Source: Bacillota bacterium | GTDB taxonomy: Bacteria > Bacillota > Clostridia > Peptostreptococcales > Anaerovoracaceae | Assembly (NCBI GenBank): GCA_017523605.1 | Contig: JAFWVZ010000136.1 | Location: forward strand, 1-19,574 | Direction: 5' to 3' | DNA: 19,574 nucleotides | Shown: piece by piece, positions 1 to 7,150 of the stretch | How the letters are laid out: the number at the start of each line of letters is the position of its first letter | Position numbering within the stretch: the stretch's first letter is position 1 | Notes under the pieces: model-generated | Database searches by the model: none | The model's input: the letters and a program-made list of their open reading frames with translations, nothing else | Told to the model about the DNA's origin: nothing | Position numbers and translations under genes: made by a program

Positions 1-267
1 CTTCTGGGGCAGGCCGCCATCTACGAGAAGCCGACCTTCGGCTGCGAAAAGCTTGCCGCGGATCTTAAGAACATGAAGGGCCTTAAAGAGGTAGAGGTGA
101 TAGGGCTGTGCACGGATATCTGCGTGGTATCCAACGCATTGCTTATAAAGGCCGCGCTGCCCGAGATCAGGATCTCCGTGGACTCCGCGTGCTGCGCCGG
201 CGTTACCCCGGAAAAGCACCTTGCGGCTCTGGAGACCATGAGGTCCTGCCAGATAGAAGTGGTGTAA
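1..267 (+). CDS. Cysteine hydrolase, isochorismatase/nicotinamidase family (3' part only)
   Basis: The frame is open from the first base of the window, so the 5' part lies outside; 88 residues remain. The visible portion contains the family's signature around the nucleophilic cysteine, GLCTDICVVSNALLIKAALPE-like (Cys at about 113 and 122 nt), followed by the typical end strand (ISVDSACCAGVTPEKHLAAL) and a final strand before TAA. In this family (nicotinamidase, isochorismatase, N-carbamoylsarcosine amidase and many unassigned hydrolases) the Cys of the xCTDxCV motif attacks an amide or ester. The Asp and Lys of the triad would be upstream and cannot be checked. The substrate is unknown. It converges with the minus-strand gene that follows, so it is not part of the later operon. 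Family assignment is fairly firm; specific function is open. Confidence 0.85.
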   Translation, partial: LLGQAAIYEKPTFGCEKLAADLKNMKGLKEVEVIGLCTDICVVSNALLIKAALPEIRISVDSACCAGVTPEKHLAALETMRSCQIEVV

Positions 268-304
268 AGCAGTCCGCGGGCTGTAATTACAGAGAATAAT
301 GAAA

Positions 305-335
305 CGGCGGAGCATTGCGCTCCGCCGAGTTTAAT
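305..335. terminator. Hairpin between convergent genes, probable bidirectional terminator
   Basis: A perfect 9-bp GC-rich stem, CGGCGGAGC (305-313) with GCTCCGCCG (319-327) around a 5-nt loop, is followed on the plus strand by AGTTTAATTAT. On the minus strand it is followed by TTTCATTATT. It lies 38 nt after the stop of the cysteine hydrolase and about 90 nt beyond the stop of the convergent minus-strand gene, so it could serve both. The U-tracts are imperfect. Confidence 0.6.
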
Positions 336-414
336 TATCTGTGCTTAAGTTTTTCTGTGTCCCGCACTTAGTACCGGTGCATCTTAGTGCGGCGCTCGGT
401 TCCGGTGTGTCAGA

Positions 415-2019
415 TCAGTTGAACAGGCCTTTGAACCAGTTGATTATTGCCTGCCACGCGTTTTGGAACCAGTTGCTTCCGGTCTGAGTGTCACTGCCGT
501 CTGAAGGCGCATCCGGGGAATCCGGAGCTTCGCCGTTCTGTCCGGGAGCCTGTCCGTTTCCGCCCCTGGGCATATCAGGGCGTTCTGTTCCGCCGTTCTT
601 GCCGTTCCATCCGGGCCTGTTTCCGTTCTCGTCGCGGATGTTGCCGTCCGGGGGCGCCGGAATGGTGCCGTCCTCGCTGTCCAGATCCGGAGGCGTAGGC
701 ATCGTGCCGTTTCCTCCCGGGACTTCAGGAGTGGCGCCGCTCTCACCGTCGGTCTGCCCCTTACCGTATCCGTGGCCGCCCCATCCGGGGTATCCGCCGT
801 TTTGGCCGGGGGTCTGTCCGTTCAGTCCGTCCCAGCCCGGTCTTCCGCTTATACCGCCGTTTCCGCCTTTACCGGAGTCCATGGTGGTGCCGTAGGGGTT
901 GACGAGGCATCCTTCCTTAACGTAGCAGCTTCCCTCGTAATCCAGGCCGCCTTCGCCGCCGTTGCTGGCGGATCTTGCGATGGTGGTGAGTCCGCCGAGG
1001 ATGTTGACGTTGCCGTTGGAGTCTATGCCGTCGGCTCCGGCGCTGATGCTGATGGTGCCTCCCATTATGTTGAGGGAGTAGGTGTAATCCGTCAGATCCT
1101 TGTTGGCTGCGTTGATGCCGTCGTCGCTGGCGTTTACGGTGATGTTTCCGCTGTAGATGTTGATCGTGGCGCCTTCTATGGCTTCGCCGGCCTTAGCAAC
1201 GTTGATGGTGGGGCCTTCGGTGCCTTCCTCGCCTATGGTAAGGATGTAGTCTGCCTTTATGCCGTCGTCACCTGCGTTTACAGTGATGTTTCCGTTCTTT
1301 ATGGTAAGGTCTGTGCCGGAGTTCATGCCGTCGCCCTCGGCCGTGATGTTGATGGTAAGATCCTTGCCGTCGATCACGAAGCTGGCGTTGGTGTATCCGT
1401 CGGCTATGTCGTCTTCTTCTAGGTCGGAGACCTTAAGGCCGTTCTTGCAGACACCGTTTAAGTTAAGGGTGCCTGTTCCGGTAAGCACTACGGAGGACCC
1501 GGTCTTGGCCTTAAGGGCCGCGCCGTCGAAATCGTCGCTCTCTTCGTCCGCAATGTCTTCCGCGTCTGTAAGTGTGACGTTTCCTTCGATTATTACTTTA
1601 ACTTCGGTTCCCTTGTTGAGGGATACGGTGGCTCCAACGCTGCTGGTAAGATCCAGATCCTTCAGGATCAGGACCACGCCGGTGGTGCCTTTCTTTACGG
1701 CCAGGTTGCCGTCCGCGCATGTGCCGGTAACGATGTAGGTGCCGGACTTGCTGATCTTTACGTTATTGTTGTCCGCGCTCATCACTATGGTCTCGGCGTT
1801 TGCGACGTCCGGGGTCAGCGATTCGGCGCTGTTGGATGTAAGCTCGCTTGTTATTACTTCCGTAGGTTCGCTTGCGTAGCTTGCGGTGCTGCTCTGGTTC
1901 CATCCCCAGCCGCCCTGTCCGGGTGCCGCGAATGCGAGTGCAGGTGCTGCTGCCAGCGCTGCCGCCAGAACTATGACGGTTGCTATCCGGACTTTCTTTT
2001 TATTATTTATGGTCTTCAT
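415..2019 (-). CDS. Secreted beta-helix carbohydrate-binding-type protein (Cthe_2159/DUF4353 family) with Gly/Pro-rich tail
   Basis: 534 residues. The N-terminus is a classic signal peptide: a Lys-rich start (KTINNKKKVR), a hydrophobic core (VIVLAAALAAAPALA) and a likely cut after AFA. Residues about 75-370 show short repeats of the type 'LTIKNGNITVNAGDDGIKAD' and 'ISISAGADGIDSNGNVNI', that is, DDGI/ADGI turns between beta strands. This matches the Cthe_2159 family, a secreted parallel beta-helix protein described as binding plant-type polysaccharides. Residues about 375-505 are low complexity, rich in Gly, Pro, Asn and Asp. The last about 20 residues form an aromatic amphipathic stretch (NWFQNAWQAIINWFKGLF). 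A good ribosome binding site (AAGGAGA) sits about 8 nt before the ATG. It is transcribed away from the dehydrogenase gene, with a 272-nt shared upstream region. Likely exported or surface-associated; whether it binds sugar or cleaves it is not visible. Confidence 0.82.
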   Translation of the reverse strand: MKTINNKKKVRIATVIVLAAALAAAPALAFAAPGQGGWGWNQSSTASYASEPTEVITSELTSNSAESLTPDVANAETIVMSADNNNVKISKSGTYIVTGTCADGNLAVKKGTTGVVLILKDLDLTSSVGATVSLNKGTEVKVIIEGNVTLTDAEDIADEESDDFDGAALKAKTGSSVVLTGTGTLNLNGVCKNGLKVSDLEEDDIADGYTNASFVIDGKDLTINITAEGDGMNSGTDLTIKNGNITVNAGDDGIKADYILTIGEEGTEGPTINVAKAGEAIEGATINIYSGNITVNASDDGINAANKDLTDYTYSLNIMGGTISISAGADGIDSNGNVNILGGLTTIARSASNGGEGGLDYEGSCYVKEGCLVNPYGTTMDSGKGGNGGISGRPGWDGLNGQTPGQNGGYPGWGGHGYGKGQTDGESGATPEVPGGNGTMPTPPDLDSEDGTIPAPPDGNIRDENGNRPGWNGKNGGTERPDMPRGGNGQAPGQNGEAPDSPDAPSDGSDTQTGSNWFQNAWQAIINWFKGLFN

Positions 2020-2141
2020 TATTGTTTCTCCTTGTTATGTATGTTCCCTGGGACCGGTGCTCGTTTCCTGCGCTGCCGGTCTGTCCGGGAGTGTGTTCTG
2101 TTATCATGATGCTTAGGACCGTATGTCCTTTTGCAGCTTTA

Positions 2142-2171
2142 TGATAAACAACGAATGTAGAGAAATTGTAA
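2142..2171 (-). promoter_or_regulatory. Candidate promoter of the secreted beta-helix gene
   Basis: Read on the minus strand, TTACAA (2171-2166) and TTATCA (2147-2142) are separated by 18 nt, leaving a leader of about 115-120 nt before the ATG at 2019. The boxes are only moderately close to consensus. The leader contains a small hairpin (AGGAC/GTCCT). Confidence 0.4.
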
Positions 2172-2229
2172 AGAAACGGGCAACTGTTTTTGTAGATTCG
2201 GGCAGGAATGCGGCAAGAAACGCAAAAAC

Positions 2230-2259
2230 TTGTAAAGTGTACCGAAAGGCAAGTATAAT
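2230..2259 (+). promoter_or_regulatory. Promoter of the D-2-hydroxyacid dehydrogenase gene
   Basis: TTGTAA (2230-2235) and a perfect TATAAT (2254-2259), 18 nt apart, lie 33 nt upstream of the ATG at 2292. Transcription would start near 2266. No other gene lies between, so this gene appears independently transcribed and divergent from the secreted protein gene. Confidence 0.65.
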
Positions 2260-2291
2260 TAGTATTAGCAAACGACAGAAGGGAGACTGAG

Positions 2292-3251
2292 ATGCTCAGG
2301 ATAGCCATATTGCACGAAGAGCGCCCGGCAAGACCGGGGCGCATTACGCCGGAACTTAAAGAAAAGATAAGCAGCGCCGGAGGAGGGGCGGATGTTTTCT
2401 GCGCCGGATCCGAGGAAGAGCTCATAAAGATCTGTCCGGACGCGGAGGTGCTGTGCTGCTGGGCAATGGACTGTCCGTCGGAATGGATCAGTGGGGCAAA
2501 GAGTCTGAAATGGATACAGAGCATGTCCGCCGGGATCGAAAAGCTGCAGCCGGTAAGAGACAGCCGCCCGGACGTGGTAATAACCGGGATGAAGGGTGTA
2601 TTCTGCTACCCCATGGCGGAGTCTGCCGTAATGTACATACTTATGCTTCTGCGCGGAATGCCGTTCTATATCCGGTGTGCGCAGGAACGCGTCTGGAGGA
2701 AGCCTCTTCCGGAAAACTGTCCCAAAGAAGCCGCGGGACAGACTGTAGGGATAGTCGGCATGGGCGAGATAGGTTCGCATACTGCAGAAAAATGCAGGGC
2801 TCTCGGCATGAAGGTCCTGGGCTGCCGCAGAAGGCCGTCCGGTAACGAGCCCGCGGACAGGATGTATTCTGCCGGGGAGCTTCCGGACATGCTGCCTCAG
2901 TGCGATATAGTGCTTCTGTTCGTGCCTGCTTCGGAAAAGACAAACAAGATGTTCGGACGCGAGCTTTTCGGCTTCTTTAAGGAGGGCAGTTATTTCATAA
3001 ATATGGGAAGAGGGTCAGTAGTGGATGAGGAAGCTCTTTGCGAAGCCCTTAAGGACGGAAGGATAGCCGGCGCAGCTCTGGATGTGTTTGAGCAGGAACC
3101 GCTCCCCAAGGACAGCCCGCTGCGTGATCTGGACAACGTAATTATAACGCCCCACAGTTCCGCGCTTTCTCCGCTGAACATGGGAAGAGCAGTGGATACT
3201 TTCTGCAATAACATTAAGAGATTTATTAATTCGGAGCGTCTGATTGGCTAA
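2292..3251 (+). CDS. D-2-hydroxyacid dehydrogenase (phosphoglycerate-dehydrogenase-like)
   Basis: 319 residues, the usual length for a two-domain NAD(P)-dependent 2-hydroxyacid dehydrogenase without an ACT domain. It should interconvert a 2-oxoacid and a D-2-hydroxyacid in the cytoplasm. The dinucleotide motif GMGEIG is at residues 156-161. The catalytic trio is present: Arg240 in NMGRGSVVDE, Glu269 in DVFEQEPL, and His288 in ITPHSS. The second Rossmann strand ends in CRRRPS (Arg179-181) instead of an acidic residue, which in this family usually means NADP(H) preference (inference). The start is set by AAGGGAG at 2279-2285, 6 nt before ATG. It has its own promoter and a strong terminator after the stop, so it is probably monocistronic. 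The exact substrate (glyoxylate, hydroxypyruvate, a branched oxoacid) cannot be told. Confidence 0.88.
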   Translation: MLRIAILHEERPARPGRITPELKEKISSAGGGADVFCAGSEEELIKICPDAEVLCCWAMDCPSEWISGAKSLKWIQSMSAGIEKLQPVRDSRPDVVITGMKGVFCYPMAESAVMYILMLLRGMPFYIRCAQERVWRKPLPENCPKEAAGQTVGIVGMGEIGSHTAEKCRALGMKVLGCRRRPSGNEPADRMYSAGELPDMLPQCDIVLLFVPASEKTNKMFGRELFGFFKEGSYFINMGRGSVVDEEALCEALKDGRIAGAALDVFEQEPLPKDSPLRDLDNVIITPHSSALSPLNMGRAVDTFCNNIKRFINSERLIG

Positions 3252-3306
3252 ATAGTTAAATAAAACATCATGTGGGGCCCCTCATCTGCAAGGAATGGGG
3301 CATATT

Positions 3307-3350
3307 GACCGGGACTGTACCGTTTTCAAACGGTCCGGTCTCTTTTTTAT
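3307..3350 (+). terminator. Rho-independent terminator of the dehydrogenase gene
   Basis: The inner stem ACCGTTT/AAACGGT with a 2-nt tip is extended by GACCGG/CCGGTC with a 6-nt bulge on the left side. It is followed directly by TCTTTTTTAT. It is placed 56 nt after the TAA at 3251 and before the promoter of the next operon. Confidence 0.88.
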
Positions 3351-3395
3351 TTCCGGCAGAGAAGTATTCAACTGCAGCAACGTTAACTTTTGTGT

Positions 3396-3407
3396 TAATC
3401 GCGATTA
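3396..3407. promoter_or_regulatory. 12-bp perfect palindrome upstream of the catabolic operon (possible operator)
   Basis: TAATCGCGATTA is a perfect dyad ending 13 nt before the -35 box of the candidate operon promoter, a common place for an activator or repressor site. Which regulator binds is unknown; the LysR-type gene at 17035 is the obvious candidate in the window, but LysR sites are usually longer (T-N11-A within a larger dyad). Confidence 0.35.
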
Positions 3408-3420
3408 GTTAAAGCTGTAA

Positions 3421-3449
3421 TTGTTCAATAATTATCAATCCCTCATAAT
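3421..3449 (+). promoter_or_regulatory. Candidate promoter of the catabolic operon
   Basis: TTGTTC (3421-3426) and CATAAT (3444-3449) are separated by 17 nt, in an AT-rich stretch after the preceding terminator. The leader to the ATG at 3520 is about 65 nt and ends in a GGAGG ribosome binding site. No other plausible promoter was seen between the terminator and the gene. Confidence 0.55.
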
Positions 3450-3519
3450 AAATATAGGGAAAGACCCCTGCAAACGCGTTTACTGCAATTCTATATAGAC
3501 CTTAACTGCGGAGGAAAAG

Positions 3520-4758
3520 ATGACTGTTAAAGAAATGTACGATTACAGGGTAAAGGTCGTAAACGATGCAATAGCATTGAAAGAGCCCGATCATGTTCCT
3601 GTCGCACCCATGCTCAGTTGTGTTCCTTATTTTCTGTTCGGATCTTCGTTTAAGGAATCCATGTATGAATACGAAAAGGCTGAGGATTCCGTGGTGAGGT
3701 TCTTCGAGCGCTATCATCCGGACGCGCACAACTTTAACCCCCACAGAAGCGGCCTGGCTAACGAACTCGCCGGGTCCAACATGATAGATTGGCCGGGAAA
3801 GCCCGGTACCATGGTGGATGACACCAGCACCTATCAGGTAATAGAGCACGAATACATGGAGCAGGACGAGTACGACGAGATGCTCTCGGACTTCACCGGC
3901 TACATGCTCAGAAAATACATTCCCAGAGCATTTCCCAAACTTGCGCCTCTTGCCAAGTTCAAACTCAACCCGTCATCCATACTGGGCACAAAGTTCCTGG
4001 CATCCATAGGCACACCGGAACTTATGGAGGCCTACGAACTGCTCGGAAAGATAGGCGAGCAGGAGAGACTGGCGGACGAGTCCAACGCCAGGCTTTCCAG
4101 AAAGCTCGGCGAAATGGGCTTCCCGGGATTTAAGAACGGTTTCGGCGAGGCGCCGTTCGACATCATAAGCGACTATTTCCGCGGCACCATGGGCACCTTC
4201 GAGGACCTTCTGGAGTGCCCGGAGGACATAGAAAGAGCATGCGACTTCTTTGCGGATATCCAGATAGACAGCTGGCAGTACTTTAAGGGCAAGGAGATGC
4301 CCTACAAGAGAGTGTACTTCCCGCTGCACAAGGGAATGGACGGATTCATGAGCCCGGACCAGTTTAGGGATCTCTACTGGAAGCCGCTTAAGAAACTCAT
4401 CTATGCACTCATAGACCTGGGCGTTACTCCGGTACTTTACGGCGAAGGACCGTACGATACAAGGATAGAGCAGATGACGGACATCCCTGTCGGCAAGTGT
4501 GTGCTGCATCTGGAAAAGGCGGATATGGCAAAGGCCAAGAGGGTGCTGGGCGACAAGGTGTGCCTTACCGGAAACCTGTCCATTTACCTGCTTGAGCACG
4601 GAACGAAGGAGCAGGTGGTCGATGAAGTAAAGAAACTTCTGGACATCTGTGCTCCGGGCGGCGGCTACATATTCGACACCAATGCCTGCATGGGCAACGC
4701 CAAACTGGAGAACATAGACGCGATGTTCGAGACGCTGGACGTCTACGGCAAATACTGA
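3520..4758 (+). CDS. Uroporphyrinogen decarboxylase (URO-D) fold protein, probably methyltransferase-like, not haem synthesis
   Basis: 412 residues, longer than true HemE (about 350). The C-terminal half has the URO-D superfamily pattern: PLKKLIYALIDLGVTPVLYGEG, then GKCVLHLEKADMAKAKRVLGDKVCLTGN, and GGGYIFDTNACMGNAKLENIDAM. The superfamily includes HemE and corrinoid/zinc methyltransferases such as MtaA and MtbA. In those methyltransferases an H-x-C pair and a later Cys bind zinc. Here the H-x-C position reads Y-G-E (Glu309), while the later Cys (Cys390) is kept, so the zinc site is incomplete or altered. No corrinoid protein or MttB/MtaB partner lies nearby, so a methyl-transfer role is only a possibility. 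It is first in the long operon, with GGAGG ahead of ATG, 43 nt before the next start. Confidence 0.75.
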   Translation: MTVKEMYDYRVKVVNDAIALKEPDHVPVAPMLSCVPYFLFGSSFKESMYEYEKAEDSVVRFFERYHPDAHNFNPHRSGLANELAGSNMIDWPGKPGTMVDDTSTYQVIEHEYMEQDEYDEMLSDFTGYMLRKYIPRAFPKLAPLAKFKLNPSSILGTKFLASIGTPELMEAYELLGKIGEQERLADESNARLSRKLGEMGFPGFKNGFGEAPFDIISDYFRGTMGTFEDLLECPEDIERACDFFADIQIDSWQYFKGKEMPYKRVYFPLHKGMDGFMSPDQFRDLYWKPLKKLIYALIDLGVTPVLYGEGPYDTRIEQMTDIPVGKCVLHLEKADMAKAKRVLGDKVCLTGNLSIYLLEHGTKEQVVDEVKKLLDICAPGGGYIFDTNACMGNAKLENIDAMFETLDVYGKY

Positions 4759-4801
4759 TCACTAAAGCGATATGTTTTTAAGATATCTGGGAGGACAAGT
4801 T

Positions 4802-7105
4802 ATGAAAATCACGAAAGTAGAGATCATTCCTGTAAATGTTCCTCTTGAGCAGCCTATAGGACATGCGTTCTATAAGCGCACGAGCGGAAAACACATGATC
4901 GTAAAGATCTACGACGACGAGGGACGGTTCGGAGTAGGCTGCAGCAGCGTTCTGGCGCAGAGCTACTGCATGGACAATCTGGAGTCTACCTGCGCAAAGG
5001 CCAAGGAGGTCGCGGAGCTTGCCCTTATCGGCCAGAATCCGATGAACACCGAAATGATCCTGGCAAAGATAGACAACGTGCTGCGTTTCAGCACGCTCAC
5101 CAAAGCTCCTATCGACTATGCTTTGTACGATCTTAAGGGCAAGATCCTCGGAGTTCCGGTATACGACCTTATAGGCGGACTTGCCAGGGAAGAGATGCCG
5201 GTAGAGTGGATACTCACGTTCGACACCGTGGAGAACATGGTAGCTTCCGCAAAGAAGTACATGAACGCCGGATTCAACAGCCTCAAGTGCAAGACCGGTA
5301 AGGACATCAAGGCTGCGATAGAGCGCTTCGAAGCGGTCCGTGACGCAGTAGGTCCGGACGTGGAGATAGGCGTTGACATGGACGGCGTATTCAACTCTCA
5401 CGACGCCATCCGCCTTATAAGAGAGCTCGAAAGATTCGACCTGCACTTCGCGGAGCAGCCGGTATCCAAGCTTGACATCCGCGGATTCGTAGACGTAAGA
5501 AGACACGTCAACACACCGATAGTTGCCGACGAGAGCGCCTGGAGCATAGAGGAGACCGTAAACCTGATCAACGCGGACGCCATAGACATGGCACACTGCG
5601 CGCTGGACAGAATAGGCGGATTCCGCAAGGGCCTGCAGTTCCGCGCCCTGATGGATGCAAACCATCTTGATTACGCCATCTGCACCTACAACGCTCCCGG
5701 GATCAATCATGCAGTGATCTCGCACTTCGCTGCAAGCTGCACAAAGAGAGGTCCTATCTGCGATGAGCTCGGAACGATATTCATGTTTACCGGCGGCACC
5801 GACACGGACCACATAGTCCGCAAGGATATGGTAAAGGAGATCAACAGCAAGATCATCAACGGCAAGGCTCAAGTACCCAAGGGTCCGGGACTCGGCATAG
5901 AGCTTGATGACGAACTGGTCAACTCCTACATCCCCGCAGGCATGCAGGTAATAACGGTCCAGTATCAGGAGGCTGAAATGCTTACATTAAAAGACAGAGA
6001 CGAACGTTATAAAGCCCTGAGAGCAAAGATGAAGGAAGCAGGCTTCGACGCCATGCTGGTCATCTGCGATGCTCAGATAGAAAAGAAAGGTCTGCTGAAA
6101 TACCTTACCAACTACCGCAACACTTTGTACAACCTGGTGGCAGTGTTCCCGCTCGAGGGTACCCCCAAGATGCTCGTTCCCAGCCCTGTTCAGGTGGTAT
6201 GGGCAAAGAGGCTGTCCTGGATCAACGATGTAGTTCTGCAGAAACCCGGTCTGGAACCTGTTCTGGTGGATACCATCAAGCAGATGGGTCTGGAAAAGGC
6301 GAACTTCGGCGTAGCTTCGCTTAAGATCATGAACGCCTACACCTTTGAGTATCTTAAGGCAAATCTTCCGGAAGCCAGATTCACCGAGGCAGATAAGCTT
6401 ATAGACGAGCTCAGGGTAATAAAGACTCCGGCAGAGATCGAACTTATGAAGGAGACTATAGATCTTACGATCAAGTCCTTCGAGGTGTTCGGTCAGGAAC
6501 TTAGGCCCGGCATAACAGAGAAGGAAGTAGTAGCAAAGGTCGACAGTTTCTTAAGCTGCAACGGCGCACAGGACATCTTCCACCTCATCCTGTCCAAGCC
6601 CGGCGACATAATGCCGTTCATGGCCACGGACCGCAAGATCCAGAAAGGCGATGCAGTAATATTCAACACGGAGATATCCGGTCCCAGCGGATACTGGTGC
6701 CAGATGGTCCGTACCGCCTTTGTGGGACAGCCCACTCCGAGCGCGGACAAGATGTACAGAACGCTGCAGGACTACTGCGTAAACGTGCTGCCAAAACTGC
6801 TTGTACCCAGCGCAAAATGCAGCGACATTGCAAAGACCGTAATAAAGATGACCGAAGACGCCGGCTACAAGATGGGCGTATACTTCGGCCATTGCCAGGG
6901 TCTGGACGTAGTTGAGCTTCCGAAGATCGCGGTGAACGACGACACTCCGCTCCGTGCGGGAATGGTGCTCGTGGTGCATCCGCAGTTCGTGGCTCAGGAC
7001 GACCAGGAGACCGTCTGGTACTGCGACAGCTATCTTGTTAAGGAAGACGGCCCCGCAGAGATCCTCACAAAAACAGCCCCGGAATTCCTGAGGCTTGATT
7101 TTTGA
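4802..7105 (+). CDS. Fused ORF: enolase-superfamily (MR/MLE) domain plus M24/creatinase-fold domain
   Basis: 767 residues from the ATG at 4802, chosen because GGGAGG (4789-4794) lies 7 nt upstream; an upstream in-frame ATG at 4772 has no such site. Residues 1-about 375 are a mandelate racemase/muconate lactonizing enzyme domain. The K-x-K base (Lys162-Cys-Lys164) and metal ligands Asp192, Glu218 and Asp243 (ADES) are present. The Lys expected five residues before the GG of RIGGF is Ala267. Residues 393-767 are a creatinase-N plus M24 'pita-bread' domain. The five metal positions of M24 peptidases read Asn622, Gln634, His697, His726 and Cys741 instead of D, D, H, E, E, so it is unlikely to be a metallopeptidase. 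Creatinase itself is a metal-free member of this fold. Each half is a complete protein in other genomes, and an internal AGGAGG precedes Met393, so this may be a recent fusion, a one-base sequence error or two coupled genes. Confidence 0.8.
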   Translation: MKITKVEIIPVNVPLEQPIGHAFYKRTSGKHMIVKIYDDEGRFGVGCSSVLAQSYCMDNLESTCAKAKEVAELALIGQNPMNTEMILAKIDNVLRFSTLTKAPIDYALYDLKGKILGVPVYDLIGGLAREEMPVEWILTFDTVENMVASAKKYMNAGFNSLKCKTGKDIKAAIERFEAVRDAVGPDVEIGVDMDGVFNSHDAIRLIRELERFDLHFAEQPVSKLDIRGFVDVRRHVNTPIVADESAWSIEETVNLINADAIDMAHCALDRIGGFRKGLQFRALMDANHLDYAICTYNAPGINHAVISHFAASCTKRGPICDELGTIFMFTGGTDTDHIVRKDMVKEINSKIINGKAQVPKGPGLGIELDDELVNSYIPAGMQVITVQYQEAEMLTLKDRDERYKALRAKMKEAGFDAMLVICDAQIEKKGLLKYLTNYRNTLYNLVAVFPLEGTPKMLVPSPVQVVWAKRLSWINDVVLQKPGLEPVLVDTIKQMGLEKANFGVASLKIMNAYTFEYLKANLPEARFTEADKLIDELRVIKTPAEIELMKETIDLTIKSFEVFGQELRPGITEKEVVAKVDSFLSCNGAQDIFHLILSKPGDIMPFMATDRKIQKGDAVIFNTEISGPSGYWCQMVRTAFVGQPTPSADKMYRTLQDYCVNVLPKLLVPSAKCSDIAKTVIKMTEDAGYKMGVYFGHCQGLDVVELPKIAVNDDTPLRAGMVLVVHPQFVAQDDQETVWYCDSYLVKEDGPAEILTKTAPEFLRLDF
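5967..5980 (+). promoter_or_regulatory. Internal ribosome binding site and start codon inside the fused ORF
   Basis: AGGAGG (5967-5972) followed by CTGAA and ATG (5978-5980) is a textbook initiation site with 5-nt spacing, in frame at residue 393. That is exactly where M24/creatinase-family proteins normally begin (MLTLKDRDERYKALRAKM). TGA at 5974-5976 lies in the -1 frame, one base before this ATG. It supports separate initiation of a 375-residue M24-fold protein ending at 7105. Confidence 0.65.
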
Positions 7106-7150
7106 TAGTTTTTTATCGCACTTATAGTTTTTTAGGAAGGAGATGAAAGA

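Noticed and set aside
362..392. Stem CCGCACT/AGTGCGG as terminator of the minus-strand gene
   Set aside because: 17-nt loop and no U-tract on either side; the hairpin at 305-327 is a better candidate.
3252..3519. Possible riboswitch or T-box in the gap before the URO-D gene
   Set aside because: Only the terminator of the upstream gene, a palindrome and a promoter are seen; the leader after the promoter is about 65 nt, too short for the common riboswitch classes.
4778..5872. 364-residue minus-strand open frame
   Set aside because: Antisense to the enolase-superfamily domain, with no family match seen.
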